Assembly: GCA_002221725.1 (NCBI GenBank)
Contig: NJFT01000056.1
Coordinates: forward strand, 62,001-126,000
Direction of reading: 5' to 3'
DNA from: Scedosporium boydii
Lineage: Eukaryota > Ascomycota > Sordariomycetes > Microascales > Microascaceae
DNA: 64,000 nt
Position 1 is the stretch's first letter, and every line of letters begins with the position of its first letter. The position numbers were made by a program, and so were the translations under genes. Shown here piece after piece: positions 1 to 12,001 of the stretch. The notes beneath the pieces are model-generated. The model searched no databases. It saw nothing but the letters and a program-made list of their open reading frames with translations, and was not told the DNA's origin.

Positions 1-1
1 C

Positions 2-1172
2 GTTGTCGATATTGTCGATGATGAGTGTGTTCTTCCCGAGGATCCGGAAGGCGAGACCAAGGTCGATAAACTAGGGAACCTACTGGGCGGCCGTGACTAC
101 CGATGCCGTACATTCACCGTCCTAGGCCGAGGGGAGAGACTATACATGCTTTCCACCGAGCCTGCTCGTTGCGTTGGTTTTAGGGACAGTTATCTGTTCT
201 TTACGAAACACCTGAAACTGCATAAAATCATCGTTGACGATGACGAGAAGAGAGACATGATTGAGCGTGAGATCATCCCCCATTCGTACAAGGGTCGCGC
301 GATAGGAATCGTCACGGCTCGCTCGGTTTTCAGGGAGTTTGGCGCGCGCATGATTGTTGGAGGCAGGCGCGTGATTGATGACTACGAAGCCGCCAAGGCT
401 CGTGCTGAGGGTGCCGTTGAGGGCGAGATCGCCGACCCGAGCGATAGGTTCGTTGAGGGTGAGCCTTACAACAAGAATCAGTACGTTGCGTGGCACGGTG
501 CCAGCGCGGTCTACCACCAGACCGCACCAGCTGTCCAGACACCTATCGGCAAGCCTGAGATCAAGAAGCGGCGAGTGAACGTTAATGACACCAATTGGAT
601 GCTCGAGCATGCTCGGGAGGCGAGGTACGTGCAACTGGTATCCTTTGTGTTGTTTTCCTCTAACCTGACGCTGACATTATGTTGTCGACAGCCATTTCAA
701 TAGCACCCTGACTGCTGTTCGTCTCGGCCAAGTGAACGGTGTCTACGACATCCACACGAACATGATGCATTATCCCGCAATGATGCAGCCAACCCACGTG
801 AGGATCGAGCAGGTCCCTCCCACCGAAGAAGAAGATGCTCCGTCCGACAGCAAGCACTTCCCTCCTCTTCCTCCTCGTGTCCCGCGCAACTTTCAGGTCA
901 TGGATTTCCACATGGAAACACCACCTAGCGGTGTCGCGTCATCGGCCTACGGAAATACTGTGACCGCCGATTTCCTCACCCCCTTCCGAGGCCTCAACGC
1001 GGTCTCGGATGAGATTAAGGAACTTTTGCCCCCGGAGTGTCGACAGGCCTTCGATGGTGCCGCATCCAGGGAAGAGGAGTGGGTGTCCAGCCTCGGCAAG
1101 GAGAAGAGCGTCACCTGTCGCCGGCTACCAATGGTCAACAAGGCTGTTGTACCGTTCTTCCCTACTATTTAG
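2..1172 (+). CDS. rsc7: Rsc7/Swp82-family chromatin-remodelling subunit (5' truncated by window)
   Basis: Partial gene; the start lies before the window. Exons 2-624 and 692-1172 are joined by an intron with donor GTACGT and acceptor ACAG, giving about 367 visible residues. The reading frame opens with the block typical of fungal Rsc7 (Npl6): a KVDKLGNLLGGRDYRCRTF stretch, then YMLSTEPARCVGFRDSYLFF, HSYKGRAIGIVTARSVFREFGA and, across the splice junction, FNSTLTAVRLGQVNGVYDIH. In the family this protein is an accessory subunit of the RSC or SWI/SNF nucleosome-remodelling complex in the nucleus; that role is inferred from family membership. The C-terminal 100 residues after the conserved domain are less conserved and end at TAG 1170-1172. 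Splicing is supported because the frame crosses the intron exactly within the conserved block. Confidence 0.92.
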
Positions 1173-4100
1173 AAACGAGGAGGAAAGGAGCGGGGGTCAA
1201 AAAGGCGACGAGGAGGCTCTTTGTAAGGTGTTTTGAGGCGCAAGCAAGGTAGAAATTTAGGGTCTGATTTTTTTGTACAATACCAAGCCTCTGTTTAGAG
1301 GCAAGCAGGATCAGTTACGGGTTCAGTTTCCACATTGGTGTCTGTTTTGAGGTGCACCAGTTGTTAACATGGGTTATGGCAGCTTTGATGGATACCGCAG
1401 CATGGAGATAATAGGAATAAGATGTCCTCCAAACTCGCCATCGACTCCGATGTTGGTGATTCGAGGGTTGTACATAGCATGAAAAATGCGATGCCAACAG
1501 TCACAGCTTCTCTGATCCGCCCCGTCACCATCAGCCATGGGACAGCAGTGGATGAGTGCTGTGCATGTCTAGGGAATCCTCACCAGGCTGGTAAGCCTCG
1601 CACATTACTCTCGGCCAATAGGACACCCATACCTCCATCTCGGATGGTTACAAAAGACAGTCACCCACACACCGCTTTCCATACATTAGAGCTCACTACA
1701 GAGGTAGGAATAGCAGACGCCTCGGCCAGAGAGGACAGAGTGCTTGGGAGTCTTCCGGGTCTCGGGATCTCAAAGGAGCCGTGCACATCAGCCCCCCTGT
1801 ACCGCCCCGACCAGGCGGTAAGAACGGGCACATTCCTTGGATCCATCTGACGTAGTGATTCGGACGCATCGGGCTTTAGCCACGCTGGAGTGTGGCATCC
1901 GACTTCTTCGTTCTCCTTGCTTTAGAGCCAGCCTCGGAGAACGCGGACAGCCTGGAGTACGAAGTAGGCAACATCATTTGCTACGCTAAAATACCACCAC
2001 GGTCACATTTCACAAAAATCTCACATATGTACACGCTTTCACACTTACATAGGCGCCCATGTATGCATGTACTGCGCTGTGAATGGCAAAGCTGCGGGGT
2101 CTAGGCAGCATGGATCGAGGGGTTGGGCATCTCCAAGGAGAAAGTATTGAATTACGAAGTCGGGACTGGTCGGTCTGTCACAGCTCAAAAAGGCCCCCTC
2201 TTCTCCTCTCCTGACTAGCCATCCAAGAAAAGAGATAAAAGAAATTCAAGGTGGAGCCCAAGGGAGAGAAGAAAAAAAAAAAAAAAAAAGAATCCAAAAA
2301 AATTCTGGTTAGAAAATGTTCTAAATCCGTCAAGCGGGGAGACTAGCATTGACATGCAGCTGTGACGATAAGGGGGAATCATAGGCGGTGTGAGGAGCAC
2401 TAGCGGAACATCCCAATCAGATTCAACAGAAATGGGTCACTCTCGGGGCCTCTCTCTCCCCTCGTTCTCCAGGATATCCGCATGCCTGAAGCAACCTTGA
2501 TCCATTTCCCCGCCCACATAGAGGCTAGATGGACTTTGTCTGACCCGCTCGCCCCCTTGGGCTTGCACTGGGGCGGCGCTCAGCTTTTTTCTGTTTTCTA
2601 AGCCACCATCTCGATGTTTGATGGACCCCGAAAAAATTCTAGGTCGTGGAAAAAGGCCTCAGCCCCTCCTCCAAGTGCTGCATGTCGTAGTCGAAGTGGT
2701 AAGGTGGACTGGGACTACGAAATTTTGCACGGCAAATGGCTCGATTTTTTTCATTTTTTCCTTGATATTTCCTCGGTTCTAGATGCAGCTGCCCTGTCCC
2801 CTCTTCGATAACATTTGATCATTGATGTTACCCCCCTCCTTATGGCATGTGCCATTGCTTGGCCAGCCTCTAATAATAAGAGCCATTTTTTTTTTTCAGC
2901 ATACCTCGAAGCTCTTGGTCGTGGGACGCCATTATTTCCCCATTTCCCCCAAATTTGGGTAGTGATACATCTCGAATGTAGGCACCTTCTTAAACAAGGA
3001 GGGGAAAAAGAAAACCGGCGTCTCGTCCCGCATCCACCGAACCTTGCCATCCACCACATGGGCCAAGCATCATGTATGATAAATGAAAATGAAAAAGGAA
3101 AAAGGCAAACTCGGGATGTCGTTTGTCGACCTGGCCGAAAGGAGAGAGTCGTGGGGCCCCTATGCGTATGCATAGTGCTCCTGCAGCTTGCGACGCAGTA
3201 GAAAGCGGCGAGCTTTTACCATTCAGACAATGACGTAACTAGGAGGTACTGAGGTACACTAGGCCCCAATTAAAAGGCTACCTGAAAGGGTCCATTGTTC
3301 CATCCCTTGATGCTCCTTGGCAAGAACTTGTTTGATGGCTACACGCACGAGTAAATCGAGGGGAATCCTCCCAAGGATTAGAGGGATCGACTGATCAACT
3401 GCTCTTAGAATCATAGAGCGCCGCAGCATCAGACGCGAGCATGACCGTCCCGTGCGGGAGGCATCGAAATCCGCGTCATCTTGGGGGGCGGGTTGTGGAC
3501 GTCAGATGCCGCATTTACGGCATTTGTCATGGAACATTGAACTGTAATTGAAGTCCCGATCTCGAATTCTCAGGGTCTCCAATTCCGGTTGATGAGGCAC
3601 AGAGGTACTTCGTACAGTGAGGCAAAGTGGACGGCGCTTCGCTCTAGTCATGTACCGGCGCGGCACCAGCGACTTTCCAACTTTGGATCGTGCTGGTTGC
3701 AAAAACGTTCGAAAGTGCTTCGTACAGGTACCCTCTACGGCAATCGGGGTGCTTTTCTCAAATACTTGCGTAACAATCAGTGACACTCCTGAAGAAGAAG
3801 TTGAGGTACAAGTACGAAGTATTCTTCGTCGATTTCCGTCCATCCTACGAAGGATTTCTACTGTACAAATACTGTACAGAGGTACGCATTCAAGGAGATT
3901 CGTTCTTCTATCAACCACTTGTACTCAATATTAACACCCAATCCAGAAGACGTTTCTTGGAAGGGTACGGAGTAGTGTACGAAGCACTGACGAAAGGATG
4001 TACGGAGTATTAATGAGTCGAGGGCTGATCGATGGCTTGGCTCAGCCCGTACGAATATTTGTCGCCCCATGATCGATTCAAACAGCTAAGCAGGAATCAT

Positions 4101-7100
4101 TGGATCGTTCAAGGATGTGATCCTAAGACGAATATCCTCGTCCGCGAAACATCCTTCGACACAACAGCCTTTTCTTCGCCCAAGCAGAAAACTTTTTTTT
4201 TTTTATCCTTTTTTAAGTGGCAGACGAGAAAGGAGCTTCGGACACTACGAAGTAATCTAGACTTACATATACCTCGTAGCCCTAGCAGGCGATCTGGTTC
4301 GTATGACACACTAAGGATCGACATTGGTTAAACCCCCCGAGTCGGTTCGAAGCCAACACGGGAACCGAGAAGTTGCTAGTTTTAGCTTCATTTCTTCGAG
4401 CTTTGGTCAAGAGACGCCCAGTGACGATAGGCACCACAGCTAACGGTCATCCGATTCACTCCTCTTCCCATTCGTTTGTCATCACGTCAGCCCTCTCGCA
4501 AGGGCTGGTGGCAAGCTTCTCGCAGCTTAGTTTAGTTTGCAAGAACGTTTAAAGTACTTGAAATACGTACTGTAGTACTGCACCACTTCAAGGGCATGTC
4601 TCTCTTGTCTCTCTTCCTCTTCACAGGGTCAGAGGAGAATATTTCGCATAGTGTCATCACGTCCGCATGCTCATCCGATGTGGCTGCCGAATACCCCACT
4701 GCCAGCCAGGGTCTAGCTTCTTCTCTAGGCAGCTCTGACCCCATTCTGACAGGATTTCCACACCCACTCTTTCGGAATACGTCGGTGGGCACGCGGCCGA
4801 TTTGGTTAGAATCGGCCTTTATTGGCAGATCATTTTACGAGAAGCCCCCGAAATGCCTTCTGGCCTCCTGCAGAGTCGTGGAGGCACCGTACGTCTCGTG
4901 CATCGAAAGCGTGAGTGTTTGCCTAGCACTCCAGCAGCAAGTTGCAGGATGGCGGGGTGGCATCTAACTTTTTCCCACCTCCTTCCAATTCCGTTGACGT
5001 CCAACCGGCCAGCCCAAGCCTTCGCGGTTCTCTCGGGCGGATTTCGCTTGACCGGTCCCACCACTGGACCTCACGCTTCGAACCAATCTAGCCATACAAA
5101 ATGTTGAGCAGCTGATCGGGCGGGGGATAGTGCAGTGTGATAGCTAGTGTAGATTGATTGTAGGACGGAAATTGATCTTGGGGGAAAAGTTTTAAATCAA
5201 TTTTTTTGCCCCCGTGGGAGGTTCTCCAGTCTCCACATGCGATGCGTTCTTGAACAAGAAGAAAAGAAAAGGGAACAGAGAAAAAGGGTGGGATCGAAAT
5301 CTGTCTTGAGGCGGGGCAGATCGAGATTCGTGGAATCGACCGCGGACTGTTTCCCAGGCACATCTCTTCTTGATTATTAGTTCAGACTTAGGCAGAAAGT
5401 GATGCCCTCTGTTGCGGTGGTGGGTGACAATCCGAATCTCCAAAGTAGAGGCAGAGTTGCACGGGATATTGGCCTCATTAATATCTATTTCCGTTTTCCT
5501 GTCTCTATGGAATAGACTTGATATTGATGTCTAAAGTCACAGGCATCAATATGCTTCATCTGGATGGAACGTGGGCAGCCTCACCGGACTCGTCCCTGGT
5601 AATAATCTGCACCTTCTTCTGAACCGTCGGGAACTCCAGGTTCCATATGCAGGCGGTATTATTACGCCGGCTTCACACCCGGGATTCGCTGGGGACGACG
5701 AGAGGTCGGTCTGGAAGAATACATCGTGTAGCTTGATGCACCTGCACATCAAAGCCAGCTCACAGTGGAGTCACAGGAAGATTTGGCGCTAAAATCTCTC
5801 ACCGAGTGGACGGATAGGGTCCTGGATTTCACGAAGCCGTGATTGGATCCTCTCGAGTGCTATGTCTGCGGAATCGGAGTCTGCACTTCTTGGAGAACTG
5901 GTTCTGTTCTTGGTACGAATAGTCCGCGCTCTGACATCCGCCCTGGGCGGATCATGGTGATGGGAGACACGTTGTGTCTCCAACTCTTTCTTTGTCGCCT
6001 TGTTGTCCAACTGGGCTGATATCAATTGATGGGAATGAAACCTCGGTACGAAGTACAAAACCCTTGACCTGCCACCCGCCTTTGGAAACATTAAACTGTA
6101 CGAAGTATCCGCCATCGGATCTCATCCCAATTTCCAAGAAGACGTTGCGGGTCTGCCCCGAATAAATTTCAAGGCGCTATTCCCGCAGAACATTAGTTTC
6201 GTGATTGCGTTCTTTTTTGAGCTCTTCCGAAAGACGGGACGACGGCCCACCTCATGGCCAGGCCAAAAATGAAAATTGCACATGAGGAGTTGGTACTTCA
6301 TAGAACGAAGCCATTCTGTGCACTACCATCATCGCCGCTTGGAGAAAAAAGGGCCAGAATACCAGGAGATTCTCGTCTCACTAGTCTCCCCAAAGCGTTG
6401 TATCTTCATCTCTGGAAGCCCACATGAGCCATTTTCTAGCATCTTGTTCCGGGTGCAAGTAAACTACACTACACTACATACGAAGTAGTGCAGGTAATTG
6501 TTTCCCCAGTTGTCCTGTCCAACCACCCCACAAATTCCCCTGTTGGACGCGAATGATGAAGCGAAGGCGGCAAAAAGAAAAACTCGAGCCGGCTCTTTCT
6601 GGCGGTGAGAGACGAATGGGATTAGTGATGTCGGAGTTTGATCGCTCATAGGCAGAGGAGCCCAGCGAGCGGCACGGAGGTCAACAACCAGTCAATGGTG
6701 GTCATTGATGGAAGCAACCTGGAGACCGCGTTCCCCCTTGCCCCCACACTTCCAGAATTACAAGGTACTCCGTCGACGAAGTAACACTAACGAAGGAATG
6801 CCAAATCGGTATCGATCTGGAACGTTTGGAAGCAGAACTATTAGTGTGGGAATTCTGAGGCCGTCCCCCGGTTTCTTCCACCCATTGCTTTTTTGGAACA
6901 TCTCGAGTCAGCGCAGACATTCTCGGACAATGACCCGTGCGCCATCACAAAGAACGCGTTGTCCTCTTCAGTGTCTAAATTTACCGACGGATTCGAGGAT
7001 GGGATTGGAGGAAGAGTGCCTTCATCTGGACTTAGTGTATTTTGTAATGCTCCCCGGTCGTCGTAAACTTAGCTGGGCTTTGCAAAGTACCCCGTACACC

Positions 7101-10100
7101 AGGCTCCTGAATGCTGTGCACACCACGCCTCGAACTGTTGGTGGTGTTGTTATGGAAAGTGGTTGAATCCCAAATTAGTGGTTGGCGGCGTGGGCTGACA
7201 CAACACCGCTCCCCGATGCCACCCCTTTTTCTTCAGCGGGCGATCAGGGATTGGTGTATTACTTGTATCTGCTGTTAGGCTAGCACGTTTCCTGGACGCC
7301 AAAGGTCATACTTAATTTCAAGTATACTGTTAACGGCGACGGAGACGACAGGTAGTATTCCGGCCAGATGTATTCGTCCAGCTCACAGCATCCCATGATG
7401 AAAGTGAGCCCAGTCACCAGACAGGGAGGAGTGCGAGGCGCAGTGCGACTTAAATGTTCATTAAACAAGTTTACATGGCCGGCCGATATTGAGATTGACA
7501 CACAAAGCAATAACCAGTAATACTGCGTCGGCGCAATCTCTGCCCTTTTTCCCTTGGGGAGCGACGCAGTAAAGTGCAAACGCGTCGTCAACATAGTTTA
7601 TATGTCCCAGGGGATAACCAGTCTGAAGCAATAATCACAGTTCTGACTTGATCAGCGTCCTGATCGCCGCCGTTTGCCGTATCTGTCAGAGGACATCCTC
7701 GGCGTTTACCAACCACCAACATCGCCCACCACTAGTATCGGCCGCTTCACCAAATGTGAAGGAAGACGGATTGTGCTAACCCTCCTTCCCAGCCCGGGAG
7801 TAAAGTCGCTTAGGACGAAGTCGATTGTTTGGCTCAAGCGAAGATGGGATGAAAATAGAGACCACGTAATAATCTTACGAAGTACTTCATAGACAATGCT
7901 AGGCTTCACCATGCTCCGTAATGATGGGCAGAAACACGAGGCACCGAGGTACATCCATGGGTCAATACTTCATACGCAAATTGCTGTGGATTGATTTAGG
8001 CTCGATGTACTTCACGTGGCACTGATCAAATACGGACGGCGCTGGATCACATCGTGCTGCCTGTCGTTGAGAAAGGGACGGGGTTGGACCGTATTATTGT
8101 CATTAATCTTAGAATACTCCAATTGTCCTTGATCGATGAGCTACCATAAAAAACTTGGACACCTGTACAAGTATTTTTAAGTAATCAACGCACAGTACGG
8201 CTTGTCCTGACATCTCCTCATTTGCTGAATGAACTTTACCCAAACAAGCTAAGAAATGAGGAACTATTATAATATTGCGCCTCTGTAAAGTGACAATCCC
8301 TCTTCTCTTTCCACCCTGGTGGATCAAGATGGACTTCGTATGAACACAGGGCGTATTTCGCAGATGGAATGGGAAAAAAGGCCTTCAGAAATACGAGACT
8401 GAGTGAGGCGCGAAAGCAATCGAGCAAGTGTTTTTGATGAGATGACACAAATAGTGCTTCGTACTTGTAAGAGTACGAAGTTCTTCATCCTTGCAATCCC
8501 TCAACGGTGCCAGAATCCTGCCGACTGAGCTGAACCGTAACTCTGGGATCCTCCCGTATTCCGAAAAAGGTACGTACTTCGTAATCCCTCATACAAAGTA
8601 CATCAATCCCTCAGAGGCTGCAAAAAAAAGGCTCAGTGACATTGGGGCGCCAAAGGTATGCGCCAAGTATGACTGAGCAGGACGGCGCTGTTTCATAGTG
8701 TACTTCAATGTTCTTTCTTCCTTCAAGCTTTGAATCCACTTAGGGGTCCTGGATGTGATCTCATCCTCATTTCCAAGACTCGTGCTCGTACAACAATGTG
8801 CCGCAAATTCTCATGCTGTCTCATTCACAAAGCAAATGGGTTCGTAAGGATGGACGAAATGCCCTTGATGATGGATGTTGTAATTCTCTCCTATCGGTGT
8901 ACCGGCTTCCGTGTAATAATACTTCGAACTGGCATTTTGAAAAACATCGTCCTCCTGCAGGATCTCTTGACTGGGTGTGCCAATCGAGGATCCTGGGCGT
9001 GATTCTCTCACCCCACTCTCCATTATCCTCAGAATCCCCTGACAACGGTCGCTATACTCACGCCTGGCCGTGTAGCATCACTCAGCATCTGCCCACCTCC
9101 CTCAGCAACACCTGGTTGTCAATACTGGGTACGAAGTAGTTCGCACAGAGCAATTTACAAGTACGAAGTATAAGTCCGCTGAAAAAATCCAGGCCGCCTA
9201 GGCACCCGGGCATAGGACGGATCTGGAGACAGTACATGCGTATGGAGCACAGTTCAATTGTTTGAAATCCGAACCGGAGGAACTGCTCCCAAGAACTACT
9301 TGTGCAAGATAAATTCTTGCCAAAACAATATCCTGTGGCAATGATCCACGCATCAATCTCGTACTTCGTAAACGTATTCCTGGCATACTTTGTAGCATAA
9401 TAGTAGTGTACCCGTATGTGTACTCCGTACACTACTCCGTCCTAGTTCTGTGCTGGGGGAGCGAGAACTCATTCCGAGTCGTTTCTTGGAGTGGTGTGGT
9501 TAGAAGGCACTCCAAGCCCGTTCTGCTCAAGTCTCTGCATTCCTGAGCCTGAGAGGATGCGGCAACCTCGGTGCCAAGAGTGGCGAGAGGTGACAAAAAG
9601 ATGCGGAAGACGAGTACTTCGTACTGTTACCTCCTCATTTCGAAGAGTTCGATGGTGGTGGGCGACTTGAACAGACAATGACCCACCCACTTATTGCCAT
9701 TGTGGTTGGGGGTGACTAAGTTGAGGAACCAGACAACCTTTGATCAAATCAAAATGGAGAAAAGTACTTGGCTACTCTGGTCCAGTACATGCGGAGGAGT
9801 CCCCAAGTACGAAGTACCCTGCCCCTACTCCGATATATTGTGCACCCATTTCAGCGACGAAAAATACATCAATCAATACACGACATACCTTTGTACTTCG
9901 TGGTTGACCTATCCTCGTACGAAGTACCAGCCCAGTCTTGGTCACTACCCACTGTAACCATTGCTGCATGGTGGTCAGGGCATCGGCTCCACCCACCACC
10001 GTCTCCTTCCCTGCTTCAATTTCCTTTTCAACTCCTTCCCTTCCTCAAACCCTCGAAAGCCTCCTCCCCCCTCGCCCTTCGCCCTCCGCCCTCTATCCGA

Positions 10101-10340
10101 ACTCCCAACCGAATCCGCCTCTTCACGACAAAATCCGTCATCGATCGTCGACGACTCTTTTGACCGTCTTGACGTCTTTGGCATCCTGGATTTAGGTTTC
10201 CTCCCTCATCCGAAAGAAAAATCCGAGTTTTGGGTCGATCAAAGGTGCCTTCTTCGTTCAGCAGGTTGCTGGATATTGAAGACAAACTTTTTTTTTTTTT
10301 TAGCACCAAAAAATTCTTTCTCGCGTGGAGCGGCCAATAC
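1173..10340. other. 9-kb stretch without a convincing gene
   Basis: No reading frame here shows a recognisable domain, a plausible exon chain or fungal coding bias; the longest frames are about 100-150 codons and are not convincing. Base composition is ordinary, not the extreme AT of RIP-degraded DNA. The stretch holds an 18-base A run (2272-2289), several other short homopolymers, and a dense scatter of the word TACGAAGTA/TACTTCGTA listed separately. It could be regulatory DNA, relics of a decayed locus, or house short non-coding RNAs that cannot be recognised by eye. Confidence 0.6.
1958..9926. repeat. Dispersed TACGAAGTA / TACTTCGTA 9-mer family
   Basis: Exact copies begin at 1958, 3606, 3813, 4246, 6047, 6099, 6479, 7876, 8575, 9130, 9162, 9362, 9615, 9808 and 9918. 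Three more lie outside this stretch at 18858, 27747 and 43315. All are intergenic. Many are flanked to give GTACGAAGTAC, so the outer arms TAC and GTA pair around a GAA/TTC centre. One-base relatives TACGGAGTA/TACTCCGTA occur at 3966, 4001 and 9421. By chance about 0.5 copies are expected in 64 kb on both strands. The function is unknown. Confidence 0.85.
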
Positions 10341-11008
10341 CGGAGGAACTCGATCTGTCTCGCTGATCCCCTCCACACAAGAAGAGTCTTGATTCTCTTT
10401 TTCTCTCTCCTTTTTTTCTAGTTCCGGACCTCTTCTCCCTCCAGCTTGACCGTCGCCACGCCGTTTGGCCCTTAGAGCAACCCGCCGTTTCGTTCTAGCG
10501 ACCTTTCGAGCAAGCCTTCGACATCAGAACGATCCCGGCCACTCTCCGAGGATAGTCGACTGACAACAACCCGTCTCGAGTCTATTCATCGACCTACGCG
10601 TTCCCTTAAACTCTCTCACACGCCGACTTTTTCGCCGCGTTTTGCATATATATCCATTTGCTTTAGTTCATTTCTGCAGTTCGATTCCACTCCTTTCGAC
10701 TGTCAACTATTTTCTGCACGTCATAATTCCAATTTTCTAAGGCGGTCTCGGTGTTGGATTGCGTTCATCTTTAAACGTTTACTTCTTCCACACCCAAACG
10801 ACAACGACCAAATTGTTGATGGCGACTGTTGGCTACTAAATTCTCTCACCCTCCCACCGCGATTGTCGGCCGTGGCCTTGGAAACCACTGAAGTCTTTTG
10901 TGGCCCGTCCACTTAGCAAAGTGCCCCTTCCAGGTGCCTAAGCGACGTCTGTCTCAAGTTGTCTACCTTCCAAATCACTCGTCAATACCACCACAGGTTG
11001 CCGCCATC
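9990..11008 (+). promoter_or_regulatory. Pyrimidine-rich promoter/leader of the cyclin gene
   Basis: From about 9,990 the + strand becomes strongly C/T-rich, as fungal promoters and leaders often are. A TATATAT stretch lies at 10647-10653. A CCACAG at about 10991-10996, just before the start context GCCGCCATC, could be the 3' splice site of a leader intron. The transcription start cannot be placed from sequence. Confidence 0.45.
10819..10839 (+). promoter_or_regulatory. Upstream ORF of six codons in the cyclin leader
   Basis: ATG at 10819 opens a six-codon frame (M-A-T-V-G-Y) closed by TAA at 10837-10839, 169 bases before the cyclin start at 11009. If this part of the leader is not spliced out, it could lower translation of the main frame. 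Whether it is in the mature leader is not known. Confidence 0.4.
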
Positions 11009-12001
11009 ATGCCCGGCGGTGTGTGTGCTGTCCTCGACTATGAGGTCGACGCCATGGCGGAATACGTGGCGGAGATGTCCATGCGAGTGGTGTCTCCCGA
11101 TACTGCAGTTTCGTCGGCCTTCAGGAAATTCGTCACGCAAATCCTCACCTCGACGCGTCTCCCCAGCACGACGATCCTGCTCGGGTTGAACTACCTGGCA
11201 AAGCGCATCAATACCTGCAAGGCTCAAGGCCCATTCAAGGCTAGCGAGGGCCAGGTTTGGCGACTGCTCACGGTTTCGTTGCTGCTGGGCAGCAAATTCC
11301 TCGACGACAACACGTTCCAGAATCGGTCGTGGTCTGAAGTCAGTGGCATCGCTGTTTCCGAGTTGAATGCTTTGGAGACCGAGTGGCTTGCCGCTTGTCA
11401 CTGGCAACTCTACGTCAATCTGGACAAGAGCAACGACTACCAGGCCTGGCTTGAGAACTGGAAGACGTGGCTCGCCACCAAGAAGCGCCAGGCTGCCCAT
11501 GCAACCAGCCAGCGCCTCGCCACTCTCAGCCCTATCCAGACAACTTTCATTCGTCCGAACGATATCCCATCGCCTCCCTACGTTTCGACTCGGCCTGCTG
11601 TACTTGGCTCGGTTGATATGCGCTACAACACCAAGGATATGGCCCAGAGACAGGTCTATCACAGCCAGGAGTCCATGTGGGGGGTCCATCCTCAGTACAG
11701 GCCTGGGCCTCAAGCTCCTATCACGCCTCCAGACTCTGGATACTCTACTCCTGATTATGCTTCATCTGCCACCTCGGCCAACAGCCGCTATCAGGATTGG
11801 TTTGCCCAGGCGGCCATGCAGTACAACGCGTACCACCAGACCCCTAGTCACCATCACTACTATCCGCGTCACCATGGACACGGTCACTACCCATATTGGG
11901 ACCCGGCAATTGCGGAGTGCAACTGCTCCCATTGCCCCGTTCCCATGGTGAAGCAGCCTTACTACGTCCCCCACGGTTACAGTCAGCCAGTCATGGGTTG
12001 A
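11009..12001 (+). CDS. Clg1/Pas1-like cyclin (Pho85/Pef1-type partner)
   Basis: Single-exon gene of 330 residues. The frame is open further upstream, but the first ATG (11009, context GCCGCCATCATG) is the natural start. Residues about 20-155 form a cyclin box: a helix around AEYVAEMSMRVVS, then AFRKFVTQILTSTRLPSTTILLGLNYLAKR, a WRLLTVSLLLGSKFLDDNTFQNRSWSE-type helix pair, and LNALETEWLAACHWQLYVN. This is the layout of fungal cyclins resembling budding yeast Clg1 and fission yeast Pas1, which bind Pho85/Pef1-class kinases in cell-cycle entry or nutrient responses. The C-terminal 150 residues are low complexity (Pro, Ser, Tyr, and a His/Tyr-rich run near 290) with a C-x-C-x-x-C near the end. 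Partner and pathway are inferred from the family; a different PCL-type cyclin is possible. Confidence 0.8.
   Translation: MPGGVCAVLDYEVDAMAEYVAEMSMRVVSPDTAVSSAFRKFVTQILTSTRLPSTTILLGLNYLAKRINTCKAQGPFKASEGQVWRLLTVSLLLGSKFLDDNTFQNRSWSEVSGIAVSELNALETEWLAACHWQLYVNLDKSNDYQAWLENWKTWLATKKRQAAHATSQRLATLSPIQTTFIRPNDIPSPPYVSTRPAVLGSVDMRYNTKDMAQRQVYHSQESMWGVHPQYRPGPQAPITPPDSGYSTPDYASSATSANSRYQDWFAQAAMQYNAYHQTPSHHHYYPRHHGHGHYPYWDPAIAECNCSHCPVPMVKQPYYVPHGYSQPVMG

Noticed and set aside
1422..1850. 142-codon + strand frame downstream of rsc7
   Set aside because: No domain or promoter signs, and no homology I recognise; likely chance.
5789..6115. 108-codon minus-strand frame with a possible splice acceptor and charged C-terminus
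   Set aside because: It contains two copies of the intergenic TACGAAGTA word and no recognised domain; could be a relic but cannot be supported.
10670..10700. tRNA B-box-like GTTCGATTCC
   Set aside because: No A box at the right distance and no cloverleaf can be drawn; similar B-box-like strings at 4347 and 53460 fail for the same reason.
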